A DNA stretch of 53,690 bases from Streptomyces varsoviensis (GCF_000718635.1 NZ_JOBF01000036.1:1-53690); one strand, 5' to 3'. Positions 32,419 to 41,285 are shown, numbered from the stretch's first letter. A program made the numbers and translations. The notes: a model not told the origin generated them from the sequence alone.

Positions 32419-34074
32419 TCAGGCCGCCGGGGCGCTGCCGTCCAGGTTCGCGATGCGCTGCCGTACGGCCTGGAGCGCCCCTTCCTTGCTTCCCGGCACG
32501 CGGGTGCGCAGGTCGATCAGTTCGGGGCCCAGCGCCCGTACCGCCCTCGGGTCGCTGACCTGCTGCCAGCAGTGGTGGGCGCGGTCGGCGGCGGCCTGCA
32601 CCTCCGGGTGGGTCTCCGGCTGCCCGGCGTTCATGCGCTGCACGGCCGCGTGCATCCACAGCCCGCACGCCTTGGCCGGCTCCCCGGCGAGGCGGGCGAG
32701 ATCGGCCCGTACCTCGGTCCAGTGGATGACTTCTAGGGAGCCGGGGCCATGGGCCCGCCACGCCTCCTGCTCCCACGCGGCGGCCATCGCGGCGGCCTCG
32801 CTGTGCCGCCCCGCGTGCGCGGCTTCGAGTATGGCCGGGTGGGGGTCGGGGTGGGGGTGGCCGGAGCGACCGCTCCCGGCGCGGGGGCCTTGGGCGGCTT
32901 CGGCGCGCGGCTCGGTGCGGGGGCGCGGCACCGGATCGGAGGCGGAGCCGGAAGCGGGGGCGTGAGCCCGGTCGGGGGTGGGCGCGGAGACGGTCGCCGG
33001 TGCAGAGGGAGGAGCCGCTGCGGAAGGAGGAGTCGGCGCGGAGACGGTCGCCGGTGCGGAAGGGGGAGTCGGTACGGGGCCGGGCTCGGCGGGCGGCAAT
33101 GGTTGGCCCTCTGGTCGGTCCTCTGGTCGGACAGCCGGTCGGGGGGCAGCCGGCCCGGACTCCGCTCCGGCCTCCGGCTGAGGGGGTTCGGGCCGGGGCT
33201 CCGGGTGCGGTCGCGGCGGGGCGGGGTCAGCAGCCGGAGCCGGAGCCGGGGCAGGGGGCCCGGCCGGGCCCCGGGCCGACCCCGAGGTCGTCGATGAAGT
33301 GTGTGCCTGGGCCGGGATCGGGGCCGGGTCGGGGAGCCGCTGCGTCTGGTCGGGGGCGGGCTCCGGGTGGCGCGGTGTCGGTTCGGACTCGGTGGGCTCC
33401 GGGGCCGCGTACGCGTGCGGGGCGCTGGCCAGGAGGTACACCGCTCCTGCGGCGAGCCCGGCCTGCTGCGCCGCCTCGTGGTGCAACTGCTCCACCGGAG
33501 GGCGCTCGGGTCTCGTACGCAGCAGCGTGGCGAGGGCCTGGCTGTAGACGGGCACCGGGCGGTCGCGGCGGCGGGCGGGCGGCGGGGCGACGGTGCCGTA
33601 CAGCGCGTACGGGCCGGAGAGGTAGCCGGGTTCGGCGGTCAGCCGCTGCCAGACGGCCTCTTCGGCGACCAGGTCCGCGAGGACGGTGGTGCTGCCCGGG
33701 GGCCGCTCGCGCAGCTCGGCGGCGAGCCAGTGCCAGGGCAGCCCGGTGTAGCGCACGGTGCTGGCGGTCGTACGGGCCAACGCGAGGTGCGGGAGCTGCT
33801 GTTTGCGGTCGAGCTGGAGGTGGCCCGCCAGGTAGAGCAGCAGCGGGCCGGGCGCGGCGGCGGCCGTCCGCAGGTGGGTGAGGACGGTGTTGGGCGCGTC
33901 GGGGCTGACGAGCTGGACGACGGACGCGAAGGGCGTGCCGAGCAGCACGGTGGGCGGCACGGCCGCGAGTTGGTGCAGCGCGCCGGTGGCGTCCATGGGC
34001 TGTTTCGAGGGTGGCACCGCGGCCATCAGCAGCCCGTACCCGTGCTCTTCGCTCCCGGCGCGGTCGTTCACCAT
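32419..34074 (-). CDS. Protein with a caspase-like fold candidate and Pro-rich linker
   Basis: A 551-residue protein. Residues 20-140 read GYGLLMAAVPPSKQPMDATG, PGPLLLYLAGHLQLDRKQQL and ADLVAEEAVWQRL, which follows the caspase/CHAT pattern (strand, LxxLxLYYAGHG, then a D-C-C strand), with the GH His but no Cys at the equivalent site. Residues about 230-420 are a long Pro/Ala/Glu-rich linker. The C-terminal about 110 residues (PDPHPAILEAAHAGRHSEAA onward) are helical, TPR-like. ATG at 34074 is in a weak ribosome binding site context. The fold call is inference; no function is assigned. Confidence 0.7.
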   Translation of the reverse strand: MVNDRAGSEEHGYGLLMAAVPPSKQPMDATGALHQLAAVPPTVLLGTPFASVVQLVSPDAPNTVLTHLRTAAAAPGPLLLYLAGHLQLDRKQQLPHLALARTTASTVRYTGLPWHWLAAELRERPPGSTTVLADLVAEEAVWQRLTAEPGYLSGPYALYGTVAPPPARRRDRPVPVYSQALATLLRTRPERPPVEQLHHEAAQQAGLAAGAVYLLASAPHAYAAPEPTESEPTPRHPEPAPDQTQRLPDPAPIPAQAHTSSTTSGSARGPAGPPAPAPAPAADPAPPRPHPEPRPEPPQPEAGAESGPAAPRPAVRPEDRPEGQPLPPAEPGPVPTPPSAPATVSAPTPPSAAAPPSAPATVSAPTPDRAHAPASGSASDPVPRPRTEPRAEAAQGPRAGSGRSGHPHPDPHPAILEAAHAGRHSEAAAMAAAWEQEAWRAHGPGSLEVIHWTEVRADLARLAGEPAKACGLWMHAAVQRMNAGQPETHPEVQAAADRAHHCWQQVSDPRAVRALGPELIDLRTRVPGSKEGALQAVRQRIANLDGSAPAA

Positions 34075-34141
34075 GCGAGCACCGTATCCGTTCGACCCCG
34101 GTCCTCGGGTAGGACGGGGGTAACGGTTTTCGGGGGGCGAA

Positions 34142-35062
34142 TCACTGAATTCCGGGGCGTACGGGCGCGGTCGCCTGGGCCGAGACCTCGGCGAGGACGG
34201 TGCGCAGCCACTGGTGGGCCGGGTCGGCGTCGACGCGCAGGTGCCAGGCCATGGCGATGGTGCTCTGGGGGAGGGACAGCGGGATGTTCCAGATGACCAG
34301 GGGCAGGCGCCGGGCGGCGCGGGCGGCGAACGCGTCCGGGAGCAGGGCCAGCGCGTCGGTCTCCAGGGCGAGGAAGCAGGCCGCGCTGTGGGTGGGCACG
34401 GTCGCCAGGACATCGCGGCGCAGGCCGAGTTCGCGCAGCCGGTCGTCCACGACGCTGTGCGCCCGGCCGCGGCGGGTGACCGTGATGTGGGGGATGGCGG
34501 CGAACCGGTCCACGGTCAGCGGCTGGTGCGCGTACGGCGCGTCGGCGCGGGCCGCGGCGACGTAGTGGTGGTGCAGCAGGAACTCGCTGCGGACGTCGTG
34601 CGGCAGCTCCGGCATCGCCCCGATGTCGAGGTCGACGCGGTCGCGCAGGTCGGCGGGGTCCTCGTCGCCCTCGGGGAGGAGGCGCAGCCGTACGCCGGGG
34701 GCCTCGCGCGCGGCGTGGGAGGTCAGCGCGGAGCCGAGCACGACGGCCAGCCCGTCGTTGGTGCGGATGGTGAACTCCCGCCGCATGGTGGCGATGTCGA
34801 CGGGGCGCGGCGGGCGCAGCGCGGCCAGCGCCTGGTTGAGCGCGGCCTCGACCTGCGGCTGGAGCGCGCGGGCGCGCGGGGTGAGGACGAGGCTGCGCCC
34901 GGACGGTACGAGCAGCGGGTCGCCCACGACGCGGCGCAGCCGGCCCAGGGTGCGGCTCATCGCGGAGGCCGAGACGTTCATCTCCGCGGCGGCTCCGGTC
35001 ACGCTGCTCTCGCGGAGCAGGGCGTCCAGGGCCGGCAGGAGATTCATGTCGGGTAGTTGCAT
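34142..35062 (-). CDS. LysR family regulator
   Basis: A 306-residue LysR-type regulator. The N-terminal winged HTH contains ALLRESSVTGAAAEMNVSAS and RTLGRLRRVVGDPLLVP; the rest is the effector-binding domain. The gene diverges from an MFS exporter gene 145 bp away, the common arrangement for a LysR regulator and its target. The start chosen is ATG 35060-35062 (MQLPDMNLL); the frame extends three codons upstream. The effector is unknown. Confidence 0.9.
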   Translation of the reverse strand: MQLPDMNLLPALDALLRESSVTGAAAEMNVSASAMSRTLGRLRRVVGDPLLVPSGRSLVLTPRARALQPQVEAALNQALAALRPPRPVDIATMRREFTIRTNDGLAVVLGSALTSHAAREAPGVRLRLLPEGDEDPADLRDRVDLDIGAMPELPHDVRSEFLLHHHYVAAARADAPYAHQPLTVDRFAAIPHITVTRRGRAHSVVDDRLRELGLRRDVLATVPTHSAACFLALETDALALLPDAFAARAARRLPLVIWNIPLSLPQSTIAMAWHLRVDADPAHQWLRTVLAEVSAQATAPVRPGIQ

Positions 35063-35207
35063 GGCAAGCAATGGTAGGCAGCCGTACGTCCCGGGCCGGC
35101 GCTTTCATTGATGCGTCGCACGCAATGCTGGCTTGTCAATTCGGACCTTGTGGTTCATGGTCGCCCGCTTTGACGATGGAGGGAATTCAAGAAAGCGACG
35201 GAACCCA

Positions 35208-36668
35208 ATGATTCACGCACAGCATCGCAACACCGCTCTCCTGGTGGCGGGCTGCTTCTTCATGGAGAACCTGGACGGCACCATCGTGTCGACCGCGGCC
35301 CCCCGGATGGGCGCCTCGCTCGGCGTCGCGCCGACGGCGATCAGCCTGGTCATCACCGCCTATCTGCTGACGCTGGCCGTGCTGATACCGCTCAGCGGCT
35401 GGCTGACCGCGCGGTTCGGGGCGCGGCGCGTCTTCCTGACGGCCATCACCGTCTTCACCCTCGCCTCGCTCGCCTGCGCCGCCGCCACCGACCTCGGCGT
35501 GCTGGTCGCCATGCGGGTGCTCCAGGGGGCCGGCGGCGCGATGATGGTGCCGGTCGGCCGGCTGATCGTGGTGGCCAAGGCCGAGAAGCCGGACCTCCCG
35601 CGCGTGATGGCCTACATCACCTGGCCCGGCCTGATCGCGCCCGTCATCGCGCCGCTGATCGGCGGGCTGATCACCACATACGCGAACTGGCGCTGGATGT
35701 TCCTCATCAACATCCCCCTCGGCGTCGTGGCCTTCGCCGTCGCCTGGCGGCTGATCGAGGCCGCGCCCGCGGCACAGACCCCGCCGCGCCTCGACTGGCT
35801 GGGCGTGGCCCTGACCTCGACCGGGCTCGGCGCGCTGACCTGGACGGCCCATCTGCTCTCCGAGACGTCCGCGGGGACGGGCCCGGTGCTCGTCACCGGT
35901 GCGGCGGCGGTGCTGCTGCTCGGCGCGGCCGTGTGGCATCTGCTGCGGAGCGACAACCCGCTGGTGGACCTGAGCACCCTGAAGGTGAAGACGTTCCGGG
36001 CCTCGGCGTCGGGCGGTTCGCTGTTCTGGATAGCCGTGGGCGCGGTGCCGTTCCTGCTGCCGCTGCTGTTCCAGGAGGCGCTGGGCTGGAGTGCGGTGAA
36101 ATCCGGCGTGGTGGTGCTGTTCGTGTTCATCGGCAACATCGGCATCAAGCCCGCGACGACGCCGCTCCTCAAGCGGTACGGCTTCCGGCCGCTGCTGCTG
36201 GCCGCCGGGTTCGGGCTCGGGGCCTCGATGGTGGCGAGCGCGTTCATCGACGCCGCGACGCCGCTCGCCGTGATCGCCCTCATCGCGCTGATCAGCGGCG
36301 TCGCCCGGTCGCTGGGGCTGACCGCGTACTCCACCATCGCCTTCAGCGACATCCCGGGGGAACGCCTCCGGCACGCCAATACGCTCCTGGCGACCGCCCA
36401 GCAGATGGGGGCGGGCCTCGGCGTGGCCGCCGCCACGGTCGCGCTGCGCGCCGGCGGCCCCATCGGCGACTGGCTCCCCGGCCGCACCACGGCGACCACC
36501 GCCTACGGCGTGGCGTTCTGTCTGCTGGCGCTGGTGTGCGTGGGCACGGTGGCGGGGGCGCTGCGCCTGCACCCTACGGCGGGAGACGCGGTACGCGGCC
36601 CGGCGCCGGCTTCGGATCAGGGCCCGGCCCCGGCTCGTACGGAGGGGAACAGTCGGGCGGCGAGGTAG
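35208..36668 (+). CDS. MFS drug exporter (DHA2, 14-helix type)
   Basis: A 486-residue membrane transporter. The N-terminus LLVAGCFFMENLDGTIVSTA is the start of helix 1 in EmrB/QacA-type exporters, followed by motif A (GWLTARFGARRVFL) and motif C-like VPVGRLIVVAK; about 14 helices follow. It should export toxic or secondary metabolites with proton antiport. It is divergent from the LysR gene, its likely regulator. ATG 35208 was chosen because earlier in-frame codons give no plausible membrane start. Confidence 0.9.
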   Translation: MIHAQHRNTALLVAGCFFMENLDGTIVSTAAPRMGASLGVAPTAISLVITAYLLTLAVLIPLSGWLTARFGARRVFLTAITVFTLASLACAAATDLGVLVAMRVLQGAGGAMMVPVGRLIVVAKAEKPDLPRVMAYITWPGLIAPVIAPLIGGLITTYANWRWMFLINIPLGVVAFAVAWRLIEAAPAAQTPPRLDWLGVALTSTGLGALTWTAHLLSETSAGTGPVLVTGAAAVLLLGAAVWHLLRSDNPLVDLSTLKVKTFRASASGGSLFWIAVGAVPFLLPLLFQEALGWSAVKSGVVVLFVFIGNIGIKPATTPLLKRYGFRPLLLAAGFGLGASMVASAFIDAATPLAVIALIALISGVARSLGLTAYSTIAFSDIPGERLRHANTLLATAQQMGAGLGVAAATVALRAGGPIGDWLPGRTTATTAYGVAFCLLALVCVGTVAGALRLHPTAGDAVRGPAPASDQGPAPARTEGNSRAAR

Positions 36669-36821
36669 GTCGTACGGGCGGGGGCGGGCGAAGGCTCGTA
36701 CGGAAGAGTGGGGCTCGTACGGACCGGACGGCGGGGCAGACCGTACGGGCAGGGGGAGCGGGGGCTCGTACAGGCGGGCAGATGGGCAGGCGGGCAGACG
36801 GGCAGGCGAGGCGCGCCGGGT

Positions 36822-37457
36822 TCAGCAGAACCGTCGGGCCAGCCGGGCCTGGAGGGCGCACAGCGCGTGGAGGAACAGCAGGCTGCCGGCCCAGAAGGCG
36901 GCGCCGACGGCCGCGTGTGCGGCCCAGGCCCCGACCAGCGTGGGCCCGCCCCAGGAGGCGTGGAACATCGGGTCGGCGGAGAACGGGTGGCCGATGGCGG
37001 CGATGGCGTCGGGCCGCAGCGGATACAGGAAGCCGAAGTACACCGAGTAGGCGCACAGCGCGACCAGCAGGAGGGCCACCAGCGCGGGCAGCAGTGAGAG
37101 CAGGGCGTACCCGAACACCCGGCGGGCCTTCGGCCGCCACGCCCGTTCGGCCTCTCCGGTTCCGGTTCCGGCCCCCACCCCGGCCAGCGCCCGCTGCCAG
37201 CCCGCCGCCGCCCGAGCCGCGCCGACCAGCGCGGCCGGTGCCGCGACCGTGGCCAGGGGCAGCCAGAGCGCTCCGCGCACGAGGGGGCGTACGACCCAGC
37301 GGTGCGCGCCCGGCGTCAGGCCGCGTACAGGCCGACGGCCGCCGCGTACACGTCGACGGTCGCCGCGTACAGGTCGACGGCCGGCGCGTACAGGTCGACG
37401 GCCGGCGCCCGACTGGCGCGCGGGGTCAGTGGTCGGGGGCTGGGTGACGACGGTCAA
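36822..37457 (-). CDS. Small membrane protein with repeat-rich N-terminus
   Basis: The C-terminal part (about 110-211) has transmembrane helices (LLSLLPALVALLLVALCAY; LVGAWAAHAAVGAAFWAGSL) and ends in ALQARLARRFC. The N-terminal part is Arg/Val/Gly-rich, encoded by a 21-bp tandem repeat (RRPVRAGRRPVRG). TTG 37457 has AGGAG nine bases upstream; no ATG is available nearby. The longer minus-strand frame extending through the ABC-F gene is an artefact. Function unknown. Confidence 0.6.
   Translation of the reverse strand: MTVVTQPPTTDPARQSGAGRRPVRAGRRPVRGDRRRVRGGRRPVRGLTPGAHRWVVRPLVRGALWLPLATVAAPAALVGAARAAAGWQRALAGVGAGTGTGEAERAWRPKARRVFGYALLSLLPALVALLLVALCAYSVYFGFLYPLRPDAIAAIGHPFSADPMFHASWGGPTLVGAWAAHAAVGAAFWAGSLLFLHALCALQARLARRFC
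37323..37406. repeat. 21-bp tandem repeat, four copies, in the membrane-protein N-terminus
   Basis: GCGTACAGGYCGACGGCCGSC-type units start at 37323, 37344, 37365 and 37386. The period keeps the reading frame on the minus strand. Confidence 0.88.
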
Positions 37458-37599
37458 GGCTCGGCGCTCCTGGCGGTATCGCAACGGCAACTCGGCGGTA
37501 TCGCTGCTGGTCAGCGACGTGTTCACGCTACGGCGCGAGGGGCCGGGCGGAATCACCCCGCGGGGGCGAATCCGAGGTGATACCCAGGTATGACGGGCG

Positions 37600-37680
37600 G
37601 GGCGTGACACGCCGGGTGCGACACACAGGTGCGACACGCCAGGTGCGACGTGCCAGGTGCGACAGGACAGGTGCGAGGTG
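37600..37680. repeat. Imperfect 14-bp tandem repeats (AGGTGCGAC core)
   Basis: About five units built around CCAGGTGCGAC, with variants, lie between the membrane-protein gene and the ABC-F leader. No coding potential is seen. They end about 55 bp upstream of the leader peptide. Confidence 0.75.
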
Positions 37681-37736
37681 CCAAGCCTCCGGAAATCAGA
37701 TGCGGCTCGCGCGAGGGCGCGCTTAGAGTGAATGGC

Positions 37737-37760
37737 ATGTCTACGCCCCGCATTTCCTAG
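37737..37760 (+). CDS. Short leader peptide MSTPRIS upstream of the ABC-F gene
   Basis: ATG at 37737 opens a seven-codon frame (MSTPRIS) ending at TAG 37758-37760, 61 bp before the ABC-F gene start. Short leader frames upstream of antibiotic-resistance ABC-F genes often act as ribosome-stalling sensors. A TAGAGT sequence (about 37723) just upstream may be a -10 element, which would make the leader almost leaderless. The frame is too short to prove by coding statistics. Confidence 0.5.
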   Translation: MSTPRIS

Positions 37761-37764
37761 CTCG

Positions 37765-37811
37765 GGACACACGCTTCTCCGCCATCTGTGTGTCCTTGAG
37801 CTATTCCGGAG
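37765..37811 (+). promoter_or_regulatory. Leader hairpin and possible SD sequestration, ABC-F attenuator candidate
   Basis: GGACACAC (37765-37772) pairs with GTGTGTCC (37788-37795), an 8-bp stem with a 15-base loop. The loop contains CTCCG (37777-37781), complementary to CGGAG (37807-37811), which includes the ribosome binding site of the ABC-F gene. The two pairings give a simple attenuation model responsive to the short leader frame. There is no poly-U tract, so translational rather than transcriptional control is more likely. Confidence 0.5.
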
Positions 37812-37820
37812 CGTAATCCC

Positions 37821-39422
37821 ATGATCACCGTGCGCGGTGTCGACGTTCGCGTCGGCGCCCGACTTCTGCTGTCCGACGTTTCCTTCCATGTCGCTCCCGG
37901 CGACCGCATCGGCCTGGTCGGCCGGAACGGCGCGGGCAAGACCACCTTGCTGGAGACCCTGGCCGGGCGGGTGCGGCCCGCCGCCGGGACGGTGACCAGC
38001 CTCGGCCGCCTCGGCTATCTGCCGCAGGATTCGCGGGCGGCCGACCCGGCCGTCTCCGTCACCGACCGCGTGTTGTCCGCGCGCGGTCTGGACCGGGCCG
38101 TACGGGCGCTGCGGGCCGCCGAGTCGGCGATGGCCGCGGCGGCCGAACCGGGCGCGGTGGAGCGGGCGATGGGCGCGTACGCCCGTGCCGAGGCCGAGTT
38201 CCAGGCGCGCGGCGGGTACGCGGCCGAGGCCGAGGCGGCGCGGATCGCCGCCGGGGTGGGGCTGCCGAACCGCGTGATGAACCGGCCAGTCGGCGACCTG
38301 TCCGGCGGCCAGCGCCGCCGGGTCGAACTGGCCCGCATCCTCTTCGCCGACCACGACACGCTGCTGCTGGACGAGCCCACCAACCATCTCGACGCCGACT
38401 CGGTCGGCTGGCTCCGCGCGTTCCTGATGGGGTATCGGGGCGGGTACGTGGTGATCAGCCATGACACGCAACTGCTCGCCGACACCGTCAACCGGGTCCT
38501 GCACGTCGACCCGGCGCGCGCCGCCGTCGACGCGCACAACACCGGCTGGCACGGCTACCTCGCCCAGCGCGCCGCCGACGAGCGGCGCCGCACCCGCGAG
38601 CGCGCCAACGCGGAACGGAAGGCGGCGGCGCTGCACGCCCAGGCCGACAAGATGCGTTCGCACGTGTCGACGGCGGTGGCGGCGAAGAACATGGCCCGCC
38701 GCGCCGACCGGATGCTCGCCGGCCTCGAACCCGCCCGCCGCACCGAGAAGACCGCGCGCATCCGGCTCCCCGAGCCCGCGCCGTGCGGCCGGCTGCCGCT
38801 GGCCGCGATCAGCCTGGCCAAGGCGTACGGCGAGCAGCGCGTGCTCACCGGCGTCGACCTGGCGCTCGACCGCGGCAGCCGGCTCGTCGTCCTCGGGCTC
38901 AACGGCGCGGGGAAGACCACCCTGTTGCGGCTGCTGGCGGGGCGCGAGGAGCCCGACTCGGGGCGCGTCGTGCCCGGACACGGGCTGCGGCTCGGCTACT
39001 TCGCGCAGGAACACGACACGCTCGACCCGGCCCGTACGGTCCGCGAGAACCTCGCCGCCGCCGCGCCGCACCTGACGGACGGCGAGGCCCGGCACGTACT
39101 CGGCTCGTTCCTCTTCACCGGGGACGACGCCGACAAGCCGGCGCGGGTGCTCTCCGGGGGCGAGAAGACCCGGCTGGCGCTGGCGGGGCTCGTGCACTCC
39201 GGCGCGAACGTGCTGCTCCTGGACGAGCCCACGAACAACCTCGACCCGGCCTCGCGCGGCGAGGTGCTGGCGGCGGTCGGCTCGTACCCCGGCGCGATCG
39301 TGATGGTCACGCACGACGAGGGCGCGATCGAGGCGCTGCGCCCGGACCGGGTCCTGCTGCTGCCGGACGGCACGGAGGACCTGTGGGGCGAGGAGTATCT
39401 GGGGCTGGTGACGCTGGCGTGA
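37821..39422 (+). CDS. ABC-F family ATPase
   Basis: A 533-residue protein with two ABC domains and no membrane helices. Domain 1 has Walker A GRNGAGKTT (about 34-42), signature LSGGQRRRVELARIL and Walker B LLLDEPTNHLD. Domain 2 has GLNGAGKTT (about 356-364), LSGGEKTRLALAGL and LLLDEPTNNLD. ABC-F proteins act on the ribosome, either rescuing stalls or displacing ribosome-targeting antibiotics. The upstream leader peptide and hairpin favour an inducible resistance-type role, though housekeeping cannot be excluded. The start has GGAG nine bases upstream. A strong terminator follows. Confidence 0.92.
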   Translation: MITVRGVDVRVGARLLLSDVSFHVAPGDRIGLVGRNGAGKTTLLETLAGRVRPAAGTVTSLGRLGYLPQDSRAADPAVSVTDRVLSARGLDRAVRALRAAESAMAAAAEPGAVERAMGAYARAEAEFQARGGYAAEAEAARIAAGVGLPNRVMNRPVGDLSGGQRRRVELARILFADHDTLLLDEPTNHLDADSVGWLRAFLMGYRGGYVVISHDTQLLADTVNRVLHVDPARAAVDAHNTGWHGYLAQRAADERRRTRERANAERKAAALHAQADKMRSHVSTAVAAKNMARRADRMLAGLEPARRTEKTARIRLPEPAPCGRLPLAAISLAKAYGEQRVLTGVDLALDRGSRLVVLGLNGAGKTTLLRLLAGREEPDSGRVVPGHGLRLGYFAQEHDTLDPARTVRENLAAAAPHLTDGEARHVLGSFLFTGDDADKPARVLSGGEKTRLALAGLVHSGANVLLLDEPTNNLDPASRGEVLAAVGSYPGAIVMVTHDEGAIEALRPDRVLLLPDGTEDLWGEEYLGLVTLA

Positions 39423-39424
39423 GA

Positions 39425-39454
39425 GTGGGCTCCACGGCGGACCGTGGAGCCCAC
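39425..39454. terminator. Bidirectional terminator between convergent genes
   Basis: A perfect 13-bp stem, GTGGGCTCCACGG and CCGTGGAGCCCAC, with a CGGA tetraloop, lies between the ABC-F stop and the convergent methyltransferase stop. The stem can be lengthened by GAGA/TCTC pairing across a one-base bulge. Confidence 0.85.
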
Positions 39455-39460
39455 CTCTCC

Positions 39461-40222
39461 TCAGCCGGGCTTACGGGCCTCGATGAGGAAGCGCGTGGTG
39501 TGCGCGACGAACGGGCCCTCGGTGCGGATGCGTTCGTCCAGTTCCCGCAGCTTGTCCCGGTATTCCGCGACGGTGAACCCGGGCACCATCCAGATCACCT
39601 TCCGCAGGAAGTAGATCACCGCGCCGATGTCGTGGAACTCGGTCCGCAGCGACTCGTGGCGCAGGTCCACGATCTCCAGCCCGGCGGCCTCGGCGTCCCG
39701 GCGGGCGTCGTCGGGGTGGCGGGCCCGCCGTGTGCTCTCCGGCTGCGGGCCGAGGAAGTACTCGACGAGCTCGAAGACGCTGGCCGGGCCGACCTGTTGG
39801 GAGAAGTACGTGCCGCCCGGCCGCAGCACGCGGGCGATCTCCGCCCACCACACGGTGACCGGGTGCCGGCTGACGACGAGGTCGAAGGCGTCGTCGGCGA
39901 ACGGCAGCGGCGGCTCGTCCTCGTCCGCGACGACCGCCACGCCGCGCGGGTGTAGCAGGGCGGTCGCCTTGGCGACGTTCGGCGGCCAGGATTCCGTGGC
40001 CACCATCAGCGCGGGCAGCTCCGGCGCCCCGGCGAGCACCTCGCCGCCGCCCGTCTGAATGTCCAGCGCGGCCTCGGCGCGAGCCAGCCGCTCGCCCATC
40101 GCGCGCTGGTACCCCCAGGAGGGGCGCTGCTCGGTGGCGCGCCCGTCGAGCCAGGAGAAATCCCAGCCCTCGACGGATACGGACTCGGCTTCGGCGACGA
40201 ATTCTTCGAAGGTACGGGGCAT
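39461..40222 (-). CDS. Class I SAM-dependent methyltransferase
   Basis: A 253-residue protein. The SAM region is ALDIQTGGGEVLAG followed by PFADDAFDLVVSRHPVTVWW and RVLRPGGTYFSQQ, the usual methyltransferase 11 pattern with a weakened GxGxG loop (TGGGE). The C-terminal part carries HESLRTEFHDIGAVIYFLRK, the mark of a family whose members often lack a defined substrate. The start ATG is the first codon of a family-typical MPRTFEEFVAEAESV. It converges on the ABC-F gene. Substrate unknown. Confidence 0.87.
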   Translation of the reverse strand: MPRTFEEFVAEAESVSVEGWDFSWLDGRATEQRPSWGYQRAMGERLARAEAALDIQTGGGEVLAGAPELPALMVATESWPPNVAKATALLHPRGVAVVADEDEPPLPFADDAFDLVVSRHPVTVWWAEIARVLRPGGTYFSQQVGPASVFELVEYFLGPQPESTRRARHPDDARRDAEAAGLEIVDLRHESLRTEFHDIGAVIYFLRKVIWMVPGFTVAEYRDKLRELDERIRTEGPFVAHTTRFLIEARKPG

Positions 40223-40436
40223 GGGGCGAGCATCACAACAAAAGGGCGGGAGGGCAAAGGAATTCGCGGGGGCTCGCGGAAGAAGCCGCCCGGAAATCCC
40301 CCGGGAAGGCCCGCGGAGCTCCCGGGAAGCCCGGGGGAAGACCTCGGAAAGCCTTCGGAAAACCCTTGGAAAGCCCCGGGAATCCTGCGGAAAACTCCGG
40401 GTCGGGCCCTCGTAAAGGACGTCAGGGAGCAGACCG
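40223..40436. repeat. Degenerate repeat with GGAAA-core units
   Basis: The intergenic stretch contains about ten degenerate units of the type CCCGGGAARNCC or CCTCGGAAAGCC (about 40288-40400), spaced about 11-15 bp. No gene or promoter is identified. This lies between the methyltransferase start and the folD stop. Confidence 0.55.
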
Positions 40437-41285
40437 TCAGGAGGTGCCCGCTGCCGCCCGTACGGTGTGCTGGAGCAGCAGAGCGGTGGTCACGGGCCCC
40501 ACTCCGCCCGGCACGGGGGTGAGCGCGCCGGCGCGCTCGGCGACGGAGGCGGCGTCCACGTCGCCGGTCAGCCCGCCGTCCTCGGTGGGGTTGGTGCCCA
40601 CGTCCACGACGACGGCCCCGGCCCGTACGTGCTCGGCGCCGAGCAGGTTGGCGCGGCCCACGGCGGCCACCACCACGTCGGCGGCGGAGGTGACGGCCGC
40701 GAGGTCCTTGGTGCGCGAGTGGCAGACGGTGACCGTGGCGTTCTGGTCGAGGAGGAGGTGCGCGGCGGGCTTGCCGACGACGTTCGAGCGGCCGACGACG
40801 GCGATGTGCCGGCCGGTCAGCTCGACGCGGTGGTGGTCCAGGACGCGTACGACGGCCTCGGCGGTCGCCGGGGCGAACGCGGGCAGCCCGGCGGCGAGCC
40901 GGCCGAGGGAGAGCGGGTTGGCGCCGTCGACGTCCTTCTCGAACGCGATGGCCCCGGCCAGCTCCTCCAGTGCGGCACCGTCGGGCAGCGGCGTCTGGAG
41001 GATGATGCCGTGCACGCCCGCGTCGGCGGAGAGTTCGGCCAGCTTCGCCCGGATGGCGCCGGGGGCGGCGTGCTCGCCGAGATCGACGATGTCGCAGCCG
41101 ATGCCGGCCTTGGCGGCGGCCCTGGCGATGGACCGTACGTACCAGGCGCTGGACTCGTCGGCCGTGGCGACGACGACGGCGAGCTTCGGCGGCGTACCGG
41201 CGGCGGTGAGGGCGGCGGCCTCGGCGGCGGTGTCGGCGCGGATGGCGGCGGCGAGTTCCTTGCCGGACAGGGGTGTCGCGGTCAC
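40437..41285 (-). CDS. folD: FolD-type methylene-THF dehydrogenase lacking the cyclohydrolase Lys
   Basis: A 282-residue FolD-family protein. Substrate residues are recognisable: Tyr in WYVRSIARAA, Gln in LQTPLPDG and Asp in KDVDGANPLSLG. The Rossmann part reads VVGRSNVVGKPAAHLLL and the C-terminus is PVPGGVGPVTTALLLQHTV. The Lys that follows Tyr by four residues in typical FolD (YxxxK) is replaced by Ile (YVRSI). In studied FolD proteins this Lys is needed for cyclohydrolase activity. The GTG start overlaps the fchA stop by GTGA, so the two are translationally coupled. It may work only as the dehydrogenase. Confidence 0.88.
   Translation of the reverse strand: MTATPLSGKELAAAIRADTAAEAAALTAAGTPPKLAVVVATADESSAWYVRSIARAAAKAGIGCDIVDLGEHAAPGAIRAKLAELSADAGVHGIILQTPLPDGAALEELAGAIAFEKDVDGANPLSLGRLAAGLPAFAPATAEAVVRVLDHHRVELTGRHIAVVGRSNVVGKPAAHLLLDQNATVTVCHSRTKDLAAVTSAADVVVAAVGRANLLGAEHVRAGAVVVDVGTNPTEDGGLTGDVDAASVAERAGALTPVPGGVGPVTTALLLQHTVRAAAGTS

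Noticed and set aside
37458..39314. Minus-strand extension of the membrane-protein frame through the ABC-F gene
   Set aside because: The ABC-F gene is clearly real on the + strand, so the frame beyond 37457 is a shadow.
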